A stretch of 64,000 nucleotides of DNA from Sulfitobacter sp. S190 (GCF_025141935.1 NZ_CP081120.1:1-64000); one strand, 5' to 3'. Positions 10,589 to 19,923 are shown, numbered from the stretch's first letter. Made by a program: numbers and translations. Notes: generated by a model not told the origin, from the letters alone.

Positions 10589-11938
10589 TTAGTCGGCCGT
10601 CAGGCGTTGGGACAGATCGGCGGCGGCGGAGCGCGCCGCAAGCCGGGCGTCTGCCGCGGCGCGCCATTCGGCGATGGTATCTTGGGCTGGGGCGGGCAGT
10701 GTTTCGAGCTCTGCCAGTGCCTCGTCCAGATCGCCCGAGCGTACGGCCGCTTCGGCGCGAGACAATACGGCGTCTGGATCGGTCCCCTCACGCGGGCGGG
10801 TCGAACGCACGCCGAGCTGACGCTTGAAAAAACCGCTGAAGCCCTGTGCGTCTTCGTCGGTGGGCACGGAACGGGCAGCAGCCAGCGCACCGCGGGCTTC
10901 GTCTGGGAACTCCGCTTGCAACGCCGCGAGCGTGCGCACCCCGTCGGGGGCCGCGGCATCGAGAGCGTCCGGCACTTCGCCGATGTCAAATGTCTTGAGC
11001 GCCTCAAGCTCGGTGGCAAAGGGCTGGCCTGCGTCAATGGCGGAAATGATCTTGGCGAGGCTGGCCTGTGCGTTGGCGACCTTGGCCGCCTCGGCGGTTG
11101 CTTCCTCGACACTGCGGGCGTTGTTCAGCAGATCGGCGATTTCGGCGCGCTGTTCCTCGACGGAGGATTTCAGCGCCGACAGCTCCTCTGCATAGGCGGC
11201 GGCGGCATCCGCATCGACACCTTCGGGCACGGTGACGATGGGCCGCTCTTCGAGGGTTACGATCCGGGCGTCGAGCGCGGCAAGCTGCTCTTCGAGCCCC
11301 GACAGATCAACCGGTTCGATGACGGGAGGCTCTGCTTCTTCCAGCGCGGTCAGGCGGTCCTGCTGGGCCGCAAGATCGCTGCGCAGTTGATTGGTGATGT
11401 CCGCACCCGCAGTGTTGCGGTTCAGCAGATCAAGTTCCGACACGGCAAAACCGATGATGCCCGCGACCAGCCCGCCAAGCACGAGCGGCCAGAACACGCT
11501 GCGCCGTTTTTCGGTCAGCGCGGGTACGGGTGCCGCCGGGGTGGTATTCTGGTCGTATGTTTGTGCGCTGTCACCGCTCGTGGTGTCGGCGGACACGGTA
11601 TCGTCGAAAGCGGCAACGGTATCTTCTGTTACGGTCCCTTCGATGATGGTGTCGGGATCGGCGGTGTCGTCAATTACCGTATCTTCGGGGCCAATGCCCA
11701 TGACCGTATCGTCAGGATCGGACGACTCCGCGCCAAGGGTATCCGCGGCATCGTCGGATTCTGCGACAACCGTGGGTTCGTCGGACGCCGGTGTGAGGCT
11801 GTTTTCGGCGTCTTCCGGGACAATCACATCGGATTCGACGGGATCGGCGGGCACGTTCGGCTTGACCTCTTCGTCATTCGATTTGTCCTTGGACGCTGAT
11901 TTCGCCTTGGACGCATTGGATTTTTTCGATGACGCCAC
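10589..11938 (-). CDS. Mitofilin-like inner-membrane protein
   Basis: The protein is about 449 residues. A lysine/serine-rich start is followed by a long acidic, threonine-rich stretch with recurring DTV/DTI units (about 60-130). One membrane segment (about 148-167) leads to a coiled-coil periplasmic part and an alpha-helical C-terminal domain. This is the plan of alphaproteobacterial mitofilin (Mic60) homologues, which are encoded between hemD and hemY and are proposed to shape the inner membrane. The GTG at 11938 has AGAAGG seven bases upstream. A GTG three codons earlier (11947) is the alternative start. Confidence 0.8.
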   Translation of the reverse strand: MASSKKSNASKAKSASKDKSNDEEVKPNVPADPVESDVIVPEDAENSLTPASDEPTVVAESDDAADTLGAESSDPDDTVMGIGPEDTVIDDTADPDTIIEGTVTEDTVAAFDDTVSADTTSGDSAQTYDQNTTPAAPVPALTEKRRSVFWPLVLGGLVAGIIGFAVSELDLLNRNTAGADITNQLRSDLAAQQDRLTALEEAEPPVIEPVDLSGLEEQLAALDARIVTLEERPIVTVPEGVDADAAAAYAEELSALKSSVEEQRAEIADLLNNARSVEEATAEAAKVANAQASLAKIISAIDAGQPFATELEALKTFDIGEVPDALDAAAPDGVRTLAALQAEFPDEARGALAAARSVPTDEDAQGFSGFFKRQLGVRSTRPREGTDPDAVLSRAEAAVRSGDLDEALAELETLPAPAQDTIAEWRAAADARLAARSAAADLSQRLTAD

Positions 11939-12011
11939 CGTAAACACCTTCTTCGATTCTGGTCCTCAACCCCGGACCACCCCGAGACCTTAGCCGCCTC
12001 GGCGGACCCTC

Positions 12012-12728
12012 TCAAGGCAACGTGATGCGAAGACACAGCTTTTCAACCGCTTTACGCATCATATCGGCGTCCGGCGTGGCCAAAATGTGCAGGGAATTGA
12101 CCGAATGGCCTGCCAGAGCCTCTGCCACCGCGGCGCTGAGGGCGACGACATGGGACCGGGCAAGGGTCGGGGCCTCGGCGCCGAGCTGCCGCGCGGTCCG
12201 TGGCGAAAAGAGCGGCACGATGTTGGGCGCATCCAGTGCCGCGCGCGCCGCAGCCGTCAGCGGCAACAGATGCTGGTCGTAAAGTGTATGTTCGCGTGTC
12301 GCGATGCCCGCGTGCGTGAGCCTTTGCGCGAGGTTGCCCCGTGTGTGGCGGCCAGCGAGATGCACGAGCGGTCCGGGAACCTGTGCCGCGACCAGCGCGT
12401 CCAACAGATGCGCCGCATCCGTGGCGTGGTGCCGGACATCCCAGCCCTGCACCGTGGCGGCATCTGTGGTAGTCCGCCCCACGCAATAGGCGGTGCGGCC
12501 CGCCCCCTGCGGCGCGAAACGCACCCCGTTGGCAGAGGTAAAGATGACACCCGCTTGACCGGCGAGATCGGGTTGGGTGCCTGTCGGGGCGATGCGGATC
12601 AGCGGTGCGTGGACGAGCCGCACCCGCGCCTGCGCATCCCCCGAAAGACGCGCGACAAAGCGGTCTGCGCTGGCCTTCGGCCGTGTCATCAGGAGGGCGG
12701 GACGGTCCAAGGTGCGTACGCTCGTCAT
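12012..12728 (-). CDS. hemD: Uroporphyrinogen-III synthase
   Basis: The 238-residue protein matches the weakly conserved HemD fold. An N-terminal LLMTRP motif is followed by [10 protein letters not shown] and [11 protein letters not shown], and later by [14 protein letters not shown] and [12 protein letters not shown]. It would close and invert ring D of hydroxymethylbilane to uroporphyrinogen III. It is the first gene of a leftward operon with the mitofilin-like and HemY genes and is divergent from tsaD. hemC, often upstream in other bacteria, is not in this window. An internal ATG at residue 14 is a possible alternative start. Confidence 0.88.
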   Translation of the reverse strand: MTSVRTLDRPALLMTRPKASADRFVARLSGDAQARVRLVHAPLIRIAPTGTQPDLAGQAGVIFTSANGVRFAPQGAGRTAYCVGRTTTDAATVQGWDVRHHATDAAHLLDALVAAQVPGPLVHLAGRHTRGNLAQRLTHAGIATREHTLYDQHLLPLTAAARAALDAPNIVPLFSPRTARQLGAEAPTLARSHVVALSAAVAEALAGHSVNSLHILATPDADMMRKAVEKLCLRITLP

Positions 12729-12796
12729 TGTTCGGAACTCTATTGAGTGTTACCTGCCCCCTGACCCGCACGCAACGACCCCAAAGGCCGCGCCCC

Positions 12797-13885
12797 ATGT
12801 CCGACATCACCATCCTAGGCATCGAAAGCAGTTGTGACGATACCGCCGCCGCCGTGCTGCACGCGCAGGCGGGTGCGGCGCGGGTGCTGTCGTCGGTGGT
12901 GCAGGGGCAGACCGATCTGCACGCGGATTTCGGCGGCGTTGTGCCCGAAATCGCGGCGCGTGCGCATGCCGAAAAGCTGGATCTGGCGATTGTGCAGGCC
13001 CTGGCGGAGGCTGAAACCACGCTCGATGCCATTGACGCGGTGGCGGTGACGGCGGGGCCGGGGTTGATCGGGGGGGTCGTGTCGGGCGTGATGCATGCCA
13101 AGGGTATCGCGATGGCGCGCGGTATCGATATGTACGGGGTCAACCATCTGGCCGGTCACGCGCTGACCCCGCGCCTGACCGATGGCGTGCCGTTTCCCTA
13201 TTTGATGCTGCTGGTGTCGGGCGGCCATTGCCAGTTCCTGATCGTGAAGGGGCCCGATGCCTTCGAGCGTTTGGGTGGCACGATTGACGATGCCCCCGGT
13301 GAAGCGTTCGACAAGGTGGCGCGTCTGCTGGCCCTGTCCCAACCCGGTGGCCCCGCCATCGAGGCGCGCAGCCATGCGGGCGATGCCGGACGTTTTCGGC
13401 TGCCCCGCCCGTTGCTGGACCGCGCCGGGTGCGACATGTCCTTTTCGGGATTGAAGACGGCCGTGTTGCGCCAGCGCGATGCGCTGATGGATACCGGCAC
13501 CCTGACAGCTGCGGATCAGGCCGATCTGGCGGCGGGGTTTCAGGCGGCGGTCGTGGATGTGCTGGCCGAAAAGACGCGCCGCGCGCTGGCGGTATATTTG
13601 GCGCTTGCGCCCGATGACCCCTGTCTGTGTGTGGCGGGCGGCGTGGCTGCCAACATGGCGATCCGCACCGCGCTGACCGAGGTTGCTGCCGGCGCGGGCG
13701 CCCGTTTCGTCGCCCCCCCCTTGGCCCTGTGTACCGACAATGCCGCGATGATCGCATATGCGGGACTGGAGCAGATGGCAACGCGCGGGCCCGATGATCT
13801 GGGATTGTCCGCGCGGCCCCGCTGGCCACTGGACGGCCGCGCCCCTGCCATGCTGGGCAGCGGCAAAAAGGGCGCCAAGGCATGA
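12797..13885 (+). CDS. tsaD: tRNA threonylcarbamoyladenosine (t6A) synthase subunit TsaD
   Basis: The protein is 362 residues and starts at the ATG giving [20 protein letters not shown], the conserved ASKHA-family opening. It has the [13 protein letters not shown] metal-binding helix, [12 protein letters not shown], the [10 protein letters not shown] nucleotide loop and a C-terminal [13 protein letters not shown] block. TsaD transfers the threonylcarbamoyl group to A37 of ANN-decoding tRNAs with TsaB and TsaE. tsaE is at 24797 in this window. It overlaps gpsA by four bases and is divergent from hemD. Confidence 0.96.
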   Translation: MSDITILGIESSCDDTAAAVLHAQAGAARVLSSVVQGQTDLHADFGGVVPEIAARAHAEKLDLAIVQALAEAETTLDAIDAVAVTAGPGLIGGVVSGVMHAKGIAMARGIDMYGVNHLAGHALTPRLTDGVPFPYLMLLVSGGHCQFLIVKGPDAFERLGGTIDDAPGEAFDKVARLLALSQPGGPAIEARSHAGDAGRFRLPRPLLDRAGCDMSFSGLKTAVLRQRDALMDTGTLTAADQADLAAGFQAAVVDVLAEKTRRALAVYLALAPDDPCLCVAGGVAANMAIRTALTEVAAGAGARFVAPPLALCTDNAAMIAYAGLEQMATRGPDDLGLSARPRWPLDGRAPAMLGSGKKGAKA

Positions 13886-14835
13886 GCGTCGCGGTGATGG
13901 GGGCTGGCGCCTTCGGGACGGCGCTGGCGATCGCACTGGGGCAGAAGATGCCGGTGACCCTGTGGGCCCGTGACGTGGGCGATATGGCGCGGCTGCGCGA
14001 AAACCGCAAACGCCTGCCGGGTTGCGCATTTTCCCAAGGTGTGTCGGTCACCGATGACCGTGCCAAAGCCTGGGCCGCCGATGTGATCCTGCTGGCCGTT
14101 CCGATGCAGCAGTTGCGCGGGTTCTTGCAGGCCAGCGCACCGGCGTTCAAGAACAAGAAGCTGGTGGCCTGTTGCAAGGGGATCGAGATCGCCAGCGGCG
14201 TTGGCCCCGTGGGAGTCATCACGCAGGAAGCCCCGGATGCGACCGCCGCGATCCTGACCGGGCCGAGCTTTGCCGCCGACATCGCGCGTGGGTTGCCCAC
14301 GGCCCTGACGTTTGCCTGTACCCGGACAGAGGCCGCGAAACCGCTGCAGCATTTGCTGACGACGCCGACGCTGCGACTGTACCGGACCCATGATACGCTG
14401 GGGGCGGAGCTGGGTGGCGCGCTCAAGAACGTGATCGCCATTGCCTGCGGGGCCGCGATGGGTGCGGGGCTGGGCGAAAGCGCACGGGCGGCGCTGATGA
14501 CGCGCGGATATGCCGAAATGCAGCGGCTGGCGGCCCATTTGGGGGCGGAGCCTGACACATTGTCGGGGTTGTCGGGGTTCGGGGATCTGGCGCTGACCTG
14601 TACGTCGACGGGATCGCGCAACTACCGACTGGGCGCCGCGCTGGGCGCGGGAGAGACGTTTGACCAGAACACCACAGTTGAGGGCGCCGCGACTGCACGG
14701 GCGGTTCACGCGCTGGCGGTTGACGCGGCGCTGGATCTGCCGATCACCGCAGCGGTTGCGGCGGTCGTCGAGGGGCGCTTAGATGTGGCAACCGCGATGC
14801 GGCAGCTTTTGGATCGCCCCTTGAAGGAGGAATAG
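13882..14835 (+). CDS. gpsA: Glycerol-3-phosphate dehydrogenase [NAD(P)+]
   Basis: This 317-residue dehydrogenase has an N-terminal Rossmann motif GAGAFGTAL (7-15), a catalytic-region lysine in the [13 protein letters not shown] block and the [14 protein letters not shown] substrate-binding C-terminal region. It reduces dihydroxyacetone phosphate to sn-glycerol-3-phosphate for phospholipid synthesis. Its ATG overlaps the tsaD stop (ATGA), so the two are translationally coupled. Its last codons (LKEE) contain the strong ribosome site AAGGAGG for the next gene. Confidence 0.96.
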   Translation: MSVAVMGAGAFGTALAIALGQKMPVTLWARDVGDMARLRENRKRLPGCAFSQGVSVTDDRAKAWAADVILLAVPMQQLRGFLQASAPAFKNKKLVACCKGIEIASGVGPVGVITQEAPDATAAILTGPSFAADIARGLPTALTFACTRTEAAKPLQHLLTTPTLRLYRTHDTLGAELGGALKNVIAIACGAAMGAGLGESARAALMTRGYAEMQRLAAHLGAEPDTLSGLSGFGDLALTCTSTGSRNYRLGAALGAGETFDQNTTVEGAATARAVHALAVDAALDLPITAAVAAVVEGRLDVATAMRQLLDRPLKEE

Positions 14836-14837
14836 AG

Positions 14838-15110
14838 ATGCTTGTTTGCCTGATGGCCCATGACAAGGACGGAGGATTGCCGGTGCGGATGGAAAACCGC
14901 CCCGCCCATGTCGATTACCTCAAGAGCACGGATCACGTGCATATGGCGGGCCCGTTGATCGGGCCGGATGGCGAGATGAGCGGTTCAATGATCGTGCTGG
15001 ATGTGCCCGATATGTCCGCCGCGCAGCAGTGGGCCGACAATGACCCTTACGCCAGGGCGGGACTGTTCAAATCCGTGACCCTGACCGAATGGAAAAAGGT
15101 GATCGGCTGA
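14838..15110 (+). CDS. YciI-family protein
   Basis: This 90-residue ferredoxin-like alpha/beta barrel protein of the YCII family has HVHMAGPLIGPDGEMSGSMIVLD and a C-terminal DNDPYARAGLFKSVTLTEW block. The DPY motif and conserved histidine are usual for the family, whose biological function is largely unknown. It follows gpsA by two bases and overlaps the EVE-domain gene by one base (TGATG). This suggests a tsaD-gpsA-yciI-EVE transcription unit. Confidence 0.88.
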   Translation: MLVCLMAHDKDGGLPVRMENRPAHVDYLKSTDHVHMAGPLIGPDGEMSGSMIVLDVPDMSAAQQWADNDPYARAGLFKSVTLTEWKKVIG

Positions 15111-15529
15111 TGGCGTATTGGCTGTTCAAATCCGAACCTTCGGTCTGGGGGTGGGACGATCAGGTCGCCAAGGGGGATGCGGGCGAAGAATGGGACGGCG
15201 TGCGCAATTACCAGGCCCGCAATTTCATGCGCGACATGAAGCTGGGGGATCTGGGGTTCTTCTATCATTCGCAAAAGGAAAAGGCGGTGGTGGGCATCGT
15301 GGAGGTCTGCGCCGAGGCGCACCCCGACAGCACCACCGACGACGACAGGTGGGAATGCGTGGACATCAAGGCCGTACGCCCCTTCGAGGCACCCGTCACG
15401 CTGGACATGATCAAAGCCGATCCACGCCTCGAAGAGATGGTGCTGGTGCGCAATTCGCGTCTGTCGGTACAACCGGTGACAGAGGCCGAATGGCGGGCCG
15501 TTTGCGCGCTGGGGCAAACCCGCCCTTAG
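15110..15529 (+). CDS. EVE-domain protein
   Basis: A 139-residue PUA-like EVE-domain protein. It starts MAYWLFKSEPSVWGWDDQ, then has the canonical WDGVRNYQARNFMRDMKLGD and FYHSQKEKAVVGIVEV blocks. The aromatic pocket of EVE domains is thought to read modified nucleobases, but the role of this housekeeping type is not established. The ATG overlaps the previous stop by one base. An in-frame start seven codons upstream would lie inside yciI and is less likely. Confidence 0.9.
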   Translation: MAYWLFKSEPSVWGWDDQVAKGDAGEEWDGVRNYQARNFMRDMKLGDLGFFYHSQKEKAVVGIVEVCAEAHPDSTTDDDRWECVDIKAVRPFEAPVTLDMIKADPRLEEMVLVRNSRLSVQPVTEAEWRAVCALGQTRP

Positions 15530-15589
15530 ACAGACAGGACGATTTTCGGCTAGGATTGTCTCCTATCGAGGGAAAAGGGGGGATCTGCC

Positions 15590-15982
15590 ATGCCGTTCGT
15601 ATCAATCATTGTGGCCGCGATTGCGGGATTTGCGGTGGGCGCTGTGTGGTACATGAGCCTCGCCAATGCGTGGATGGACGCGGCCAACATAGCCCGCGGG
15701 CCGGATGGCAAACCCGAAAACGATGGGCCGCTGCCCTATGTCATGGCCTTTGTCGCGATGTTGCTGGTGGCGGGGATGATGCGGCACAGCTTTGCCTTGT
15801 CCGGCATTGATACGGCGGGGGCCGGTCTGGTGTCGGGTGTGGGGATCGGGCTGTTTTTCATCAGCCCGTGGATCATGATCAACAATGCCTACGCGGGGCG
15901 GCCTTTCCGGCTGACGGTGATCGACGGCGGATATGCGGTGTTGGGCTGCGCCGCGATCGGCTTGGTGCTGACCCTGTTCTGA
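15590..15982 (+). CDS. DUF1761-family membrane protein
   Basis: A 130-residue hydrophobic protein with four predicted membrane helices. The N-terminal segment has GFAVGAVWYMSLANAWM, and the last helix follows a short FRLTVIDGGYA loop, as in DUF1761 proteins. A purine-rich GGGAAAAGGGGGGATC stretch precedes the ATG. No function is known. It is followed by a 231-base gap holding two leftward terminator-like hairpins. Confidence 0.75.
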   Translation: MPFVSIIVAAIAGFAVGAVWYMSLANAWMDAANIARGPDGKPENDGPLPYVMAFVAMLLVAGMMRHSFALSGIDTAGAGLVSGVGIGLFFISPWIMINNAYAGRPFRLTVIDGGYAVLGCAAIGLVLTLF

Positions 15983-15997
15983 CGCGGGTGCGGAGCG

Positions 15998-16033
15998 CAA
16001 AAAAGGGGTTCCGACAACGATGCCGGAACCCCT
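15998..16033 (-). terminator. Strong leftward rho-independent terminator
   Basis: A perfect 9-bp stem (GGGGTTCCG at 16005-16013, CGGAACCCC at 16024-16032) with a 10-base loop is followed, on the minus strand, by T6 (A6 at 15999-16004). There is no T tract in the plus direction, so it ends a minus-strand transcript. It lies about 180 bases beyond the DUF2853 stop, after another terminator. Confidence 0.8.
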
Positions 16034-16110
16034 CTCACCCCATGTGCGCCACTCGGCCCCACACGTATTCCCCGGCCCGATGGGCCTGTGTAACACCAAG
16101 CAATGTAATC
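15998..16110 (-). ncRNA. Candidate small RNA between two leftward terminators
   Basis: Reading leftward after the DUF2853 terminator, a promoter-like pair TTGATA / TACATT with a 16-base spacer occurs near 16105-16132. About 110 bases follow and end at the T6 terminator. The segment can form GGCCC-ATC-GGGCC and CCCAT/ATGGG pairings, and I see no convincing reading frame. The 5' end is a guess, and I do not recognise a known RNA family. Read-through from DUF2853 is the alternative explanation. Confidence 0.35.
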
Positions 16111-16159
16111 GAATTTCGAAAATTATCAATAAAACAATGGGGTCAGTTTGCCTAAAACT

Positions 16160-16188
16160 GAAAACGCCCGCTGATTCACAACGGGCGC
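16160..16188 (-). terminator. Terminator after the DUF2853 gene
   Basis: Hairpin CGCCCG (16165-16170) with CGGGCG (16182-16187), followed on the minus strand by TTTTC. It lies 26 bases past the stop codon of the leftward gene that ends at 16214. Confidence 0.65.
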
Positions 16189-16213
16189 AAAGCAGTGAAT
16201 GTCGTGCAGCCCA

Positions 16214-16555
16214 TCAGCCGTAGACGGATTCCTTGCCGAAATGCTTGGTCAGCATGTAGTAGATCACGGCGCGGTATTTGTTGCGCTCGGACCGGCCATA
16301 GGTTTCGATGGCCTTTTGAATGCCGCCCATCAGGTGTTCATCGTCAGGCAGGCCCAACTTCTTGATAAGGAAGTTGTTTTTGACGGTGTTCAGCTCTTCG
16401 GTGTCGGAGCCCGCAACGGTCTGTGCGTCCGCGTTGTAAATCGACGGGCCGCAACCGATCGTCACCTTTGTCAGCAGATCCATATCCGGCTCCATGCCGC
16501 ATTTGTTGCGCAGATCTTCCGCGTATTTCTGAATCCATTCGTCACGCTTGCCCAT
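16214..16555 (-). CDS. DUF2853-family small protein
   Basis: A 113-residue soluble acidic protein starting MGKRDEWIQKYAEDLRNKCG and ending with a YYMLTKHFGKESVYG block, as in the DUF2853 family of marine alphaproteobacteria and other marine bacteria. No function is known. Its ribosome site AGGAGG lies just upstream on the minus strand. It stands alone between a terminator and the leftward extensin-like gene. Confidence 0.75.
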   Translation of the reverse strand: MGKRDEWIQKYAEDLRNKCGMEPDMDLLTKVTIGCGPSIYNADAQTVAGSDTEELNTVKNNFLIKKLGLPDDEHLMGGIQKAIETYGRSERNKYRAVIYYMLTKHFGKESVYG

Positions 16556-16690
16556 AGAAATTCCTCCTGATTGGGTCGTATTGACCAGCTTTTCCTGATC
16601 TTGAGCCGAAGCCTAAAGGCAATGGGGGCACCTCGAAAGGAAAAAATGCGCCGGCGATTCCCCGCGGGACATAAGGCCGGTCACATGGCG

Positions 16691-17431
16691 TCAGCTGCAC
16701 CGGCCCCAGCCGCGGTTTTGCAGGTGGAAATGATCGGCGTGCAGGCGGTTGTAGTCGGGGCCCAGAACCGTGCCGAACCACGTGCAGGCAGTGTCGCGGA
16801 TCGCGCGCAGAAATGCGCCCCTGGCGGGGTCGTTCCAGTCTGCGCGCAGGTCGATCCGCCGCCCGTCCGACAGGGTGACGCCGGAAATATCGATGGCATC
16901 GGCCGTGGCGTGCGTGCTCATCCGGCCGCCGCTGCCGGAGGTGGTGCGGATTTCACGGCAGCTGTAGCTCGAAAAGTGGTGGATGCGGGCGATATCGCTG
17001 CCCAGCAGGTCGCGGGCGGCAGGCGCGATCCCGTGCCGCGACCACATCGCCAGACGCAGCGCCGTCTGGCAGCGCGTGTTCAGCGGCGCGACATCCACGC
17101 CATCGACACCGCGCAGCGCCACGTTTGGCGAAATGCCACACCGCGGATTGTCGGCCACCAGATCGGCAACCGGCTGTGCTGTGGCTCCGGTCGACAGGGC
17201 CGCGAGGCATGTCTCGGGACTGGCGACCGCGCGGGCCAGTTTCCAGTCGGTCAAAGCTGTCACCGGGTCTGTCACGACAAGCGGTTTGGTGGGGTTCCAC
17301 GCGTCGGGCACGGGCGTTTGGGGATGCACCAGCAACTGCCAGCCGGCAAAAGCGAACCCCCCGAATATAAAAGACAAAAGCACCACCCAATGCAAGAAAG
17401 GGCGGTGCTTGTAAGGAGTTTCGTCGCTCAT
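16691..17431 (-). CDS. Extensin-like C-terminal domain protein, membrane anchored
   Basis: The 246-residue protein has one N-terminal membrane anchor (about 13-31) and then an extensin-like C-terminal domain. The domain has paired cysteines, a FSSYSCREIRTTSGS block and the metal-type motif STHATADAIDISG. A later WFGTVLGPDYNRLHADHFH block resembles the D-Ala-D-Ala peptidase/DUF882-like fold. This suggests a periplasmic zinc peptidase acting on the cell wall, which is inferred. It lies 31 bases after ahcY with an 8-bp hairpin (GGTGGGGC / GCCCCGCC) in the gap and no clear ribosome site. Confidence 0.75.
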   Translation of the reverse strand: MSDETPYKHRPFLHWVVLLSFIFGGFAFAGWQLLVHPQTPVPDAWNPTKPLVVTDPVTALTDWKLARAVASPETCLAALSTGATAQPVADLVADNPRCGISPNVALRGVDGVDVAPLNTRCQTALRLAMWSRHGIAPAARDLLGSDIARIHHFSSYSCREIRTTSGSGGRMSTHATADAIDISGVTLSDGRRIDLRADWNDPARGAFLRAIRDTACTWFGTVLGPDYNRLHADHFHLQNRGWGRCS

Positions 17432-17462
17432 GACGATAAGGTGGGGCGGTGCCCCGCCTGCG

Positions 17463-18851
17463 TCAATAGCGGTAGTGTTCGGGCTTGAACGGGCCCTCTG
17501 GTGTCACGCCGATATAGGCGGCCTGCTCAGGATCCAGTTTCGACAGTTTCACGCCGATCCGGTCGAGGTGCAGACGGGCGACTTTCTCGTCCAGATGCTT
17601 GGGCAGGATGTAGACTTCGTTCTTGTATTCGTCGCCGCGTGTCCACAGTTCGATTTGCGCCAGCACCTGATTGGTGAAGGACGCCGACATGACGAACGAA
17701 GGGTGGCCGGTGGCGTTACCGAGGTTCAGCAGACGGCCTTCGGACAGCAGGATGATCCGGTTGCCCGAGGGCATTTCGATCATGTCCACCTGTTCCTTGA
17801 TGTTGGTCCATTTGTGGTTTTTCAGGCTGGCCACCTGAATTTCGTTGTCGAAGTGGCCGATGTTGCCGACGATGGCCATGTCCTTCATCTCGCGCATGTG
17901 CTCGATGCGGATCACGTCCTTGTTGCCGGTGGTGGTGATGAAGATGTCGGAACTGGCGACCACGTCTTCGAGCAGCACCACTTCGAAGCCGTCCATCGCG
18001 GCCTGCAGCGCGCAGATCGGGTCGACTTCGGTAACTTTGACACGTGCACCGGCGCCGCGCAGGGAGGCGGCAGACCCTTTGCCCACGTCACCGTAACCCA
18101 TGACAACGGCCACTTTGCCCGCCATCATCGTGTCGGTGGCGCGGCGGATGCCGTCAACGAGCGATTCCTTACAGCCGTATTTGTTGTCGAATTTCGACTT
18201 GGTCACGCTGTCGTTCACGTTGATCGCGGGGAAGGGCAGCTGGCCCTGTTTGAACAGATCGTAGAGGCGGTGAACGCCTGTGGTGGTTTCCTCGGAGACA
18301 CCGACGATCTGGTCGCGCATTTTGGCGAACCAACCGGGGGTTTCGCCGATGCGTTTCTGGATCTGCTTTTTGATGACTTCCTCTTCCTCGGAGGTCGGTA
18401 CGGCGAGCACGTCTTCGCCCGCTTCCATGCGCGCACCCAAAAGGATGTAGAGGGTGGCATCGCCCCCGTCGTCGAGGATCAGGTTGGGGCCGTCGGGGAA
18501 CTGGAAAGATTTATCGAGGTAGTCCCAATGCTCTTCCAGCGACTGGCCCTTGATCGCGAACACGGGCGTGCCACCGGCGGCGATCGCTGCGGCGGCATGG
18601 TCTTGCGTGGAGAAGATATTGCACGAAGCCCAGCGCACGTCCGCGCCCAGCGCGGTCAGCGTTTCAATCAGAACGGCAGTCTGGATGGTCATGTGCAGCG
18701 AGCCGACGATCCGCGCGCCGGACAGCGGTTTGCTTTCGCCATACTCGTCGCGCAGGGCCATCAGGCCGGGCATTTCGGTTTCGGCGATGTCGAGTTCCTT
18801 GCGGCCGTAATCCGCAAGGTTGATGTCTTTCACGATGTAGTCGTCGGCCAT
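17463..18851 (-). CDS. ahcY: Adenosylhomocysteinase (S-adenosylhomocysteine hydrolase)
   Basis: The 462-residue enzyme starts at the ATG giving [20 protein letters not shown]. It has the NAD-binding motif [15 protein letters not shown], the preceding [18 protein letters not shown] block with catalytic lysine and cysteine, and the C-terminal tail ending EHYRY. It cleaves S-adenosylhomocysteine to adenosine and homocysteine, relieving inhibition of methyltransferases. The leader contains a perfect hairpin (CCTTCAA / TTGAAGG, 18862-18881) just before the ribosome site. A longer in-frame extension upstream looks random and was not used. Confidence 0.97.
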   Translation of the reverse strand: MADDYIVKDINLADYGRKELDIAETEMPGLMALRDEYGESKPLSGARIVGSLHMTIQTAVLIETLTALGADVRWASCNIFSTQDHAAAAIAAGGTPVFAIKGQSLEEHWDYLDKSFQFPDGPNLILDDGGDATLYILLGARMEAGEDVLAVPTSEEEEVIKKQIQKRIGETPGWFAKMRDQIVGVSEETTTGVHRLYDLFKQGQLPFPAINVNDSVTKSKFDNKYGCKESLVDGIRRATDTMMAGKVAVVMGYGDVGKGSAASLRGAGARVKVTEVDPICALQAAMDGFEVVLLEDVVASSDIFITTTGNKDVIRIEHMREMKDMAIVGNIGHFDNEIQVASLKNHKWTNIKEQVDMIEMPSGNRIILLSEGRLLNLGNATGHPSFVMSASFTNQVLAQIELWTRGDEYKNEVYILPKHLDEKVARLHLDRIGVKLSKLDPEQAAYIGVTPEGPFKPEHYRY

Positions 18852-18925
18852 GGTGGGCTCTCCTTCAATCGAATTTGAAGGGCGCTTACCACCCGGCGCG
18901 GTCATGCGCAATCGGACCGCGTGTC

Positions 18926-19231
18926 TCAGCCTTCGATGCGGGCCTGAATCGTCGCGACCTTTTCGGTTGCGTCCATACCGGCGACCCAATCCATGCCGGT
19001 GCCCACCACGCAGGCGTTACCGTCCGACAGCGTCCGCACCAGCGTCCAAGATCCGTTGGCATCCGATACCCACAGGCGGGTGTTGTCGTTCGACGGGCCC
19101 TGCGTCGGGCGTTCGCCGTACCAATCGATCAACGATGACTGCATTTCGGCTGCCGTCATGCAGACCTGCTGCGCCGCTGCTGCGGTTGTCAGTGCAAGGG
19201 TCGCGCCAAGGGCAAAAACTACGGTCTTCAT
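18926..19231 (-). CDS. Small exported protein of unknown function
   Basis: A 101-residue protein with a clear signal peptide ([20 protein letters not shown], cleavage near AAA-QQ). The mature part is about 80 residues with two cysteines (VCMTAAE and NACVVG) that could pair, and a [18 protein letters not shown] block. I do not recognise a named family. A ribosome site AAAGGAG precedes the ATG. It lies upstream of ahcY on the same strand, with a 74-base gap. Confidence 0.7.
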   Translation of the reverse strand: MKTVVFALGATLALTTAAAAQQVCMTAAEMQSSLIDWYGERPTQGPSNDNTRLWVSDANGSWTLVRTLSDGNACVVGTGMDWVAGMDATEKVATIQARIEG

Positions 19232-19326
19232 TGTGTGTCTCCTTTGGTGTGATAACGGTAGACAGGCAGGGTTGTTCCAATTTTTATTTATGGAACAAAA
19301 TGATGTGATCGGCGTTTGGGGCGACT

Positions 19327-19923
19327 ATGGCGAAACAACCAAGAGCGTGGCAGCGCATGTTATCGGGCCGGCGGCTGGACCTTCTGGACCCGACGCCCGT
19401 AGACATCGAGATTGAAGATATTGCCCACGGTCTGGCGTTTGTCGCGCGATGGAACGGGCAGACGCAGGGTGATTTTGCCTATTCCGTCGCCGAACATTCG
19501 CTGCTGGTCGAATTGATCTTTGGCCGCATCGCCCCCAAGGCCCCGGTAAAATGGCATATGGCGGCGCTGCTGCACGACGCGCCGGAGTACGTCATCGGCG
19601 ATATGATTTCGCCGGTGAAGGCGGCGGTGGGTCCGGGCTATGGCGCATTGGACGAACGGCTGGAGGCGGCGATCCACATCCGGTTCGGACTGCCCGCAAA
19701 GGTGCCCGCCAGCATCAAGCGCCAGATCAAGAAAGCCGACCGCGTAAGCGCCTGGATGGAAGCCACGCAGATCGCGGGCTTTGCCGCGGCGGAGGCTGAC
19801 AAGTTCTTCGGCAAGCCTGACCCGGCGTTGATGGAGGGGCTGTCGATTGCCCTGCGCCCCCCGCGCGAGGTCCGTACCGATTTCACCCGCCGCCACGCGG
19901 CCTTGCTGGAGCAGATGGCATGA
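19327..19923 (+). CDS. HD-domain phosphohydrolase (YfbR-like)
   Basis: A 198-residue HD-superfamily protein. The first metal histidine is in AYSVAEHSLLVE, the HD pair is in MAALLHDAPEYVIGD, and a C-terminal helix carries KKADRVSAWMEA. The length and motif spacing match YfbR-like 5'-nucleotidase relatives, so a nucleotide monophosphate substrate is likely but inferred. The last four bases overlap the start of the GNAT gene (ATGA), indicating coupling. Confidence 0.85.
   Translation: MAKQPRAWQRMLSGRRLDLLDPTPVDIEIEDIAHGLAFVARWNGQTQGDFAYSVAEHSLLVELIFGRIAPKAPVKWHMAALLHDAPEYVIGDMISPVKAAVGPGYGALDERLEAAIHIRFGLPAKVPASIKRQIKKADRVSAWMEATQIAGFAAAEADKFFGKPDPALMEGLSIALRPPREVRTDFTRRHAALLEQMA

Noticed and set aside
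16020-16223. Short plus-strand frame in the 15983-16213 gap
   Set aside because: No ribosome site, no family resemblance, and it runs through two hairpins better explained as terminators.
17430-18878. A 482-codon plus-strand frame over ahcY
   Set aside because: Exact antisense shadow of the conserved ahcY gene.
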